A DNA stretch of 8,064 nucleotides. Origin: JALVDI01 sp039186435. Lineage in GTDB: Bacteria; Myxococcota_A; Polyangia; Polyangiales; Houyiibacteriaceae. Location: the NCBI GenBank assembly GCA_039186435.1, contig JBCDAA010000406.1:1-8064 (forward strand). The letters run 5' to 3'. Shown here piece by piece: positions 7,180 through 8,064 of the stretch. The translations under genes were made by a program, and so were the position numbers. Each line of letters starts with the position of its first letter. Positions within the stretch are counted from its first letter, which is position 1. Under the pieces are notes generated by a model that saw nothing but the letters and a program-made list of their open reading frames with translations, searched no databases and had not been told where the DNA came from.

Positions 7180-7199
7180 TCCGACCCGAGCGGGTCGGA
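7180..7199. promoter_or_regulatory. Perfect inverted repeat in the fdhD divergent intergenic region
   Basis: TCCGACCCG and CGGGTCGGA are perfect 9-base arms around a 2-base centre (AG). The palindrome ends 27 bases before the ATG at 7227 and begins 39 bases before the fdhD ATG. The position between two divergent starts suits an operator for a dimeric regulator acting on one or both genes. As RNA it could also be a leader hairpin on either side. No T-run follows, and no gene ends here, so a terminator is unlikely. Confidence 0.5.
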
Positions 7200-7226
7200 T
7201 TACCCTTTCGAGTCGCGGCGGTTGGC

Positions 7227-8064
7227 ATGAGCGAAAAGGTCCTCGACGACGAGCAGGTGCTGGGAGCGCTGAAGGCTCCCCGGCGTCGTCGTCTCCTCGC
7301 CGCGGGAATGCTCTTCGTTCTCGGAGTTGCCACCTCGCTCACGGCGCTGCGCCATCGCCGAACGATCGGGCGCTGGGTTCGCGGCGAGATCACCCTCGCC
7401 GGCGAGCCAACCTTTCAGCCCTCCGAGTTCGTGGATCAAAAAACGCTCGCGCGGGTCGACTGGGCAGACATTCACAGCCGCCTGCTTCCCGCGTGGGTGA
7501 TCGCGCGCCAGCAGCGCTCGGTGCTCCCCGAGGAACGCGCGGACCGAGCCCAGCGCGCCTACACCGAGCTTCGCTACGCGCTCGCGCCGGATCCAAACCT
7601 GGTCGCTCTCTTTGATGAGGTTGAAACCGGTCTCCGTACCGATCCTCTCGGAAGCGCCGCGCGCGTCGACTACCTGCTCTGGGCCTACAACGACTACCTC
7701 GAGGCGAAGGAGATTCCCTGGCGGCTCGAGGCGTCACTCCTTCTTTCGCGTGAGGAACGCCGCGACCCGACCTTTCTCACCCGCAGCTACGAGGTGCTTG
7801 AAGATCTTCGCTCCAGCGAAGGTCATCGTCTTCGCCTTCTTCGCCGCGCCGACCTCACCAACGTCGATGAAGGGTTTCTCGGCCATACCTCAGCGCGCGA
7901 CGACGGTGCGCTGGTCATGCTCGATCAGGTGCTGCAGTTCGCGGTTCGCGACGCGTGGCCGGTGCTCCACGCCGGTCTCGATCGTCGTCTTCCCCCGCGG
8001 AGCCGCGGGATCGCCGAACATGTGCGCCGGGAGGCCCTCGGCCTTCTTCACGAGCGGGACTACG
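7227..8064 (+). CDS. Single-pass membrane protein of unknown function (3' end beyond window)
   Basis: 279 codons are open from ATG 7227 to the window edge. The protein has a short charged cytoplasmic N-terminus (about 1-22, ending APRRRRLL), one transmembrane helix (about 23-41), then RHRR. The arrangement could put the large, probably helical C-terminal part on either side of the membrane; the positive-inside rule is ambiguous because arginines flank both ends. The rest is rich in Arg, Leu, Asp and Glu. Segments that look conserved are VDYLLWAYNDYLEAKEIPW (147-165) and FLGHTSARDDGALVMLDQVL (227-246), but I do not recognise the family. There is no cysteine in the visible part, in contrast to the pilus proteins. 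It is divergent from fdhD and shares its 86-bp upstream region. No clear ribosome binding site precedes the ATG; M28 is an alternative start but would cut into the helix. Codon use (third-position G/C) supports a real gene. Confidence 0.75.
   Translation, partial: MSEKVLDDEQVLGALKAPRRRRLLAAGMLFVLGVATSLTALRHRRTIGRWVRGEITLAGEPTFQPSEFVDQKTLARVDWADIHSRLLPAWVIARQQRSVLPEERADRAQRAYTELRYALAPDPNLVALFDEVETGLRTDPLGSAARVDYLLWAYNDYLEAKEIPWRLEASLLLSREERRDPTFLTRSYEVLEDLRSSEGHRLRLLRRADLTNVDEGFLGHTSARDDGALVMLDQVLQFAVRDAWPVLHAGLDRRLPPRSRGIAEHVRREALGLLHERDY

Overview
The window reads as a piece of chromosome from a GC-rich Gram-negative bacterium, most likely of the deltaproteobacterial type (Myxococcota or Bradymonadota-like). 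The reasons are the high GC with strong third-position bias, the cysteine-rich PilY1, and a minor-pilin cluster in the order fimU-pilV-pilW-pilX-pilY1 known from Myxococcus xanthus. The assignment to a phylum is inference; no rRNA or other marker gene lies in the window.

Layout: positions 1-6192 hold a five-gene minus-strand operon for the tip of a type IVa pilus. In transcription order it runs fimU/gspH-like (6192-5581), pilV-like (5584-4988), pilW-like (4991-3819), pilX-like (3822-3163) and pilY1-like (3139 to beyond position 1, 3' end missing). The first four genes are joined by three identical 4-bp ATGA stop/start overlaps. pilY1 follows after 23 bp and has its own strong ribosome binding site. 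Positions 6193-6345 are a short non-coding gap that must hold the operon's leader or promoter. A minus-strand fdhD follows (7140-6346). After an 86-bp divergent intergenic region with a perfect 9-bp-arm inverted repeat, a plus-strand gene for a single-pass membrane protein of unknown function starts at 7227 and runs off the right end.

How the genes work together: in the type IVa pilus family, the minor pilins FimU, PilV, PilW and PilX form a short priming complex in the inner membrane that carries PilY1 at the tip. The complex starts pilus assembly and ends up at the tip of the extended fibre, where PilY1 acts as adhesin and sensor. All five parts are encoded here once each, in co-translated order. 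fdhD (sulfur transfer to the molybdenum cofactor of formate dehydrogenase) and the unknown membrane protein have no evident link to the pilus.

The two largest edge genes, pilY1 and the membrane protein, are partial. I see no RNA gene, CRISPR array, insertion sequence or phage gene. Nothing in the window amounts to an undescribed system. The points most worth checking are the cysteine clusters of PilY1, the palindrome between the divergent genes, and the start and promoter of the pilin operon.
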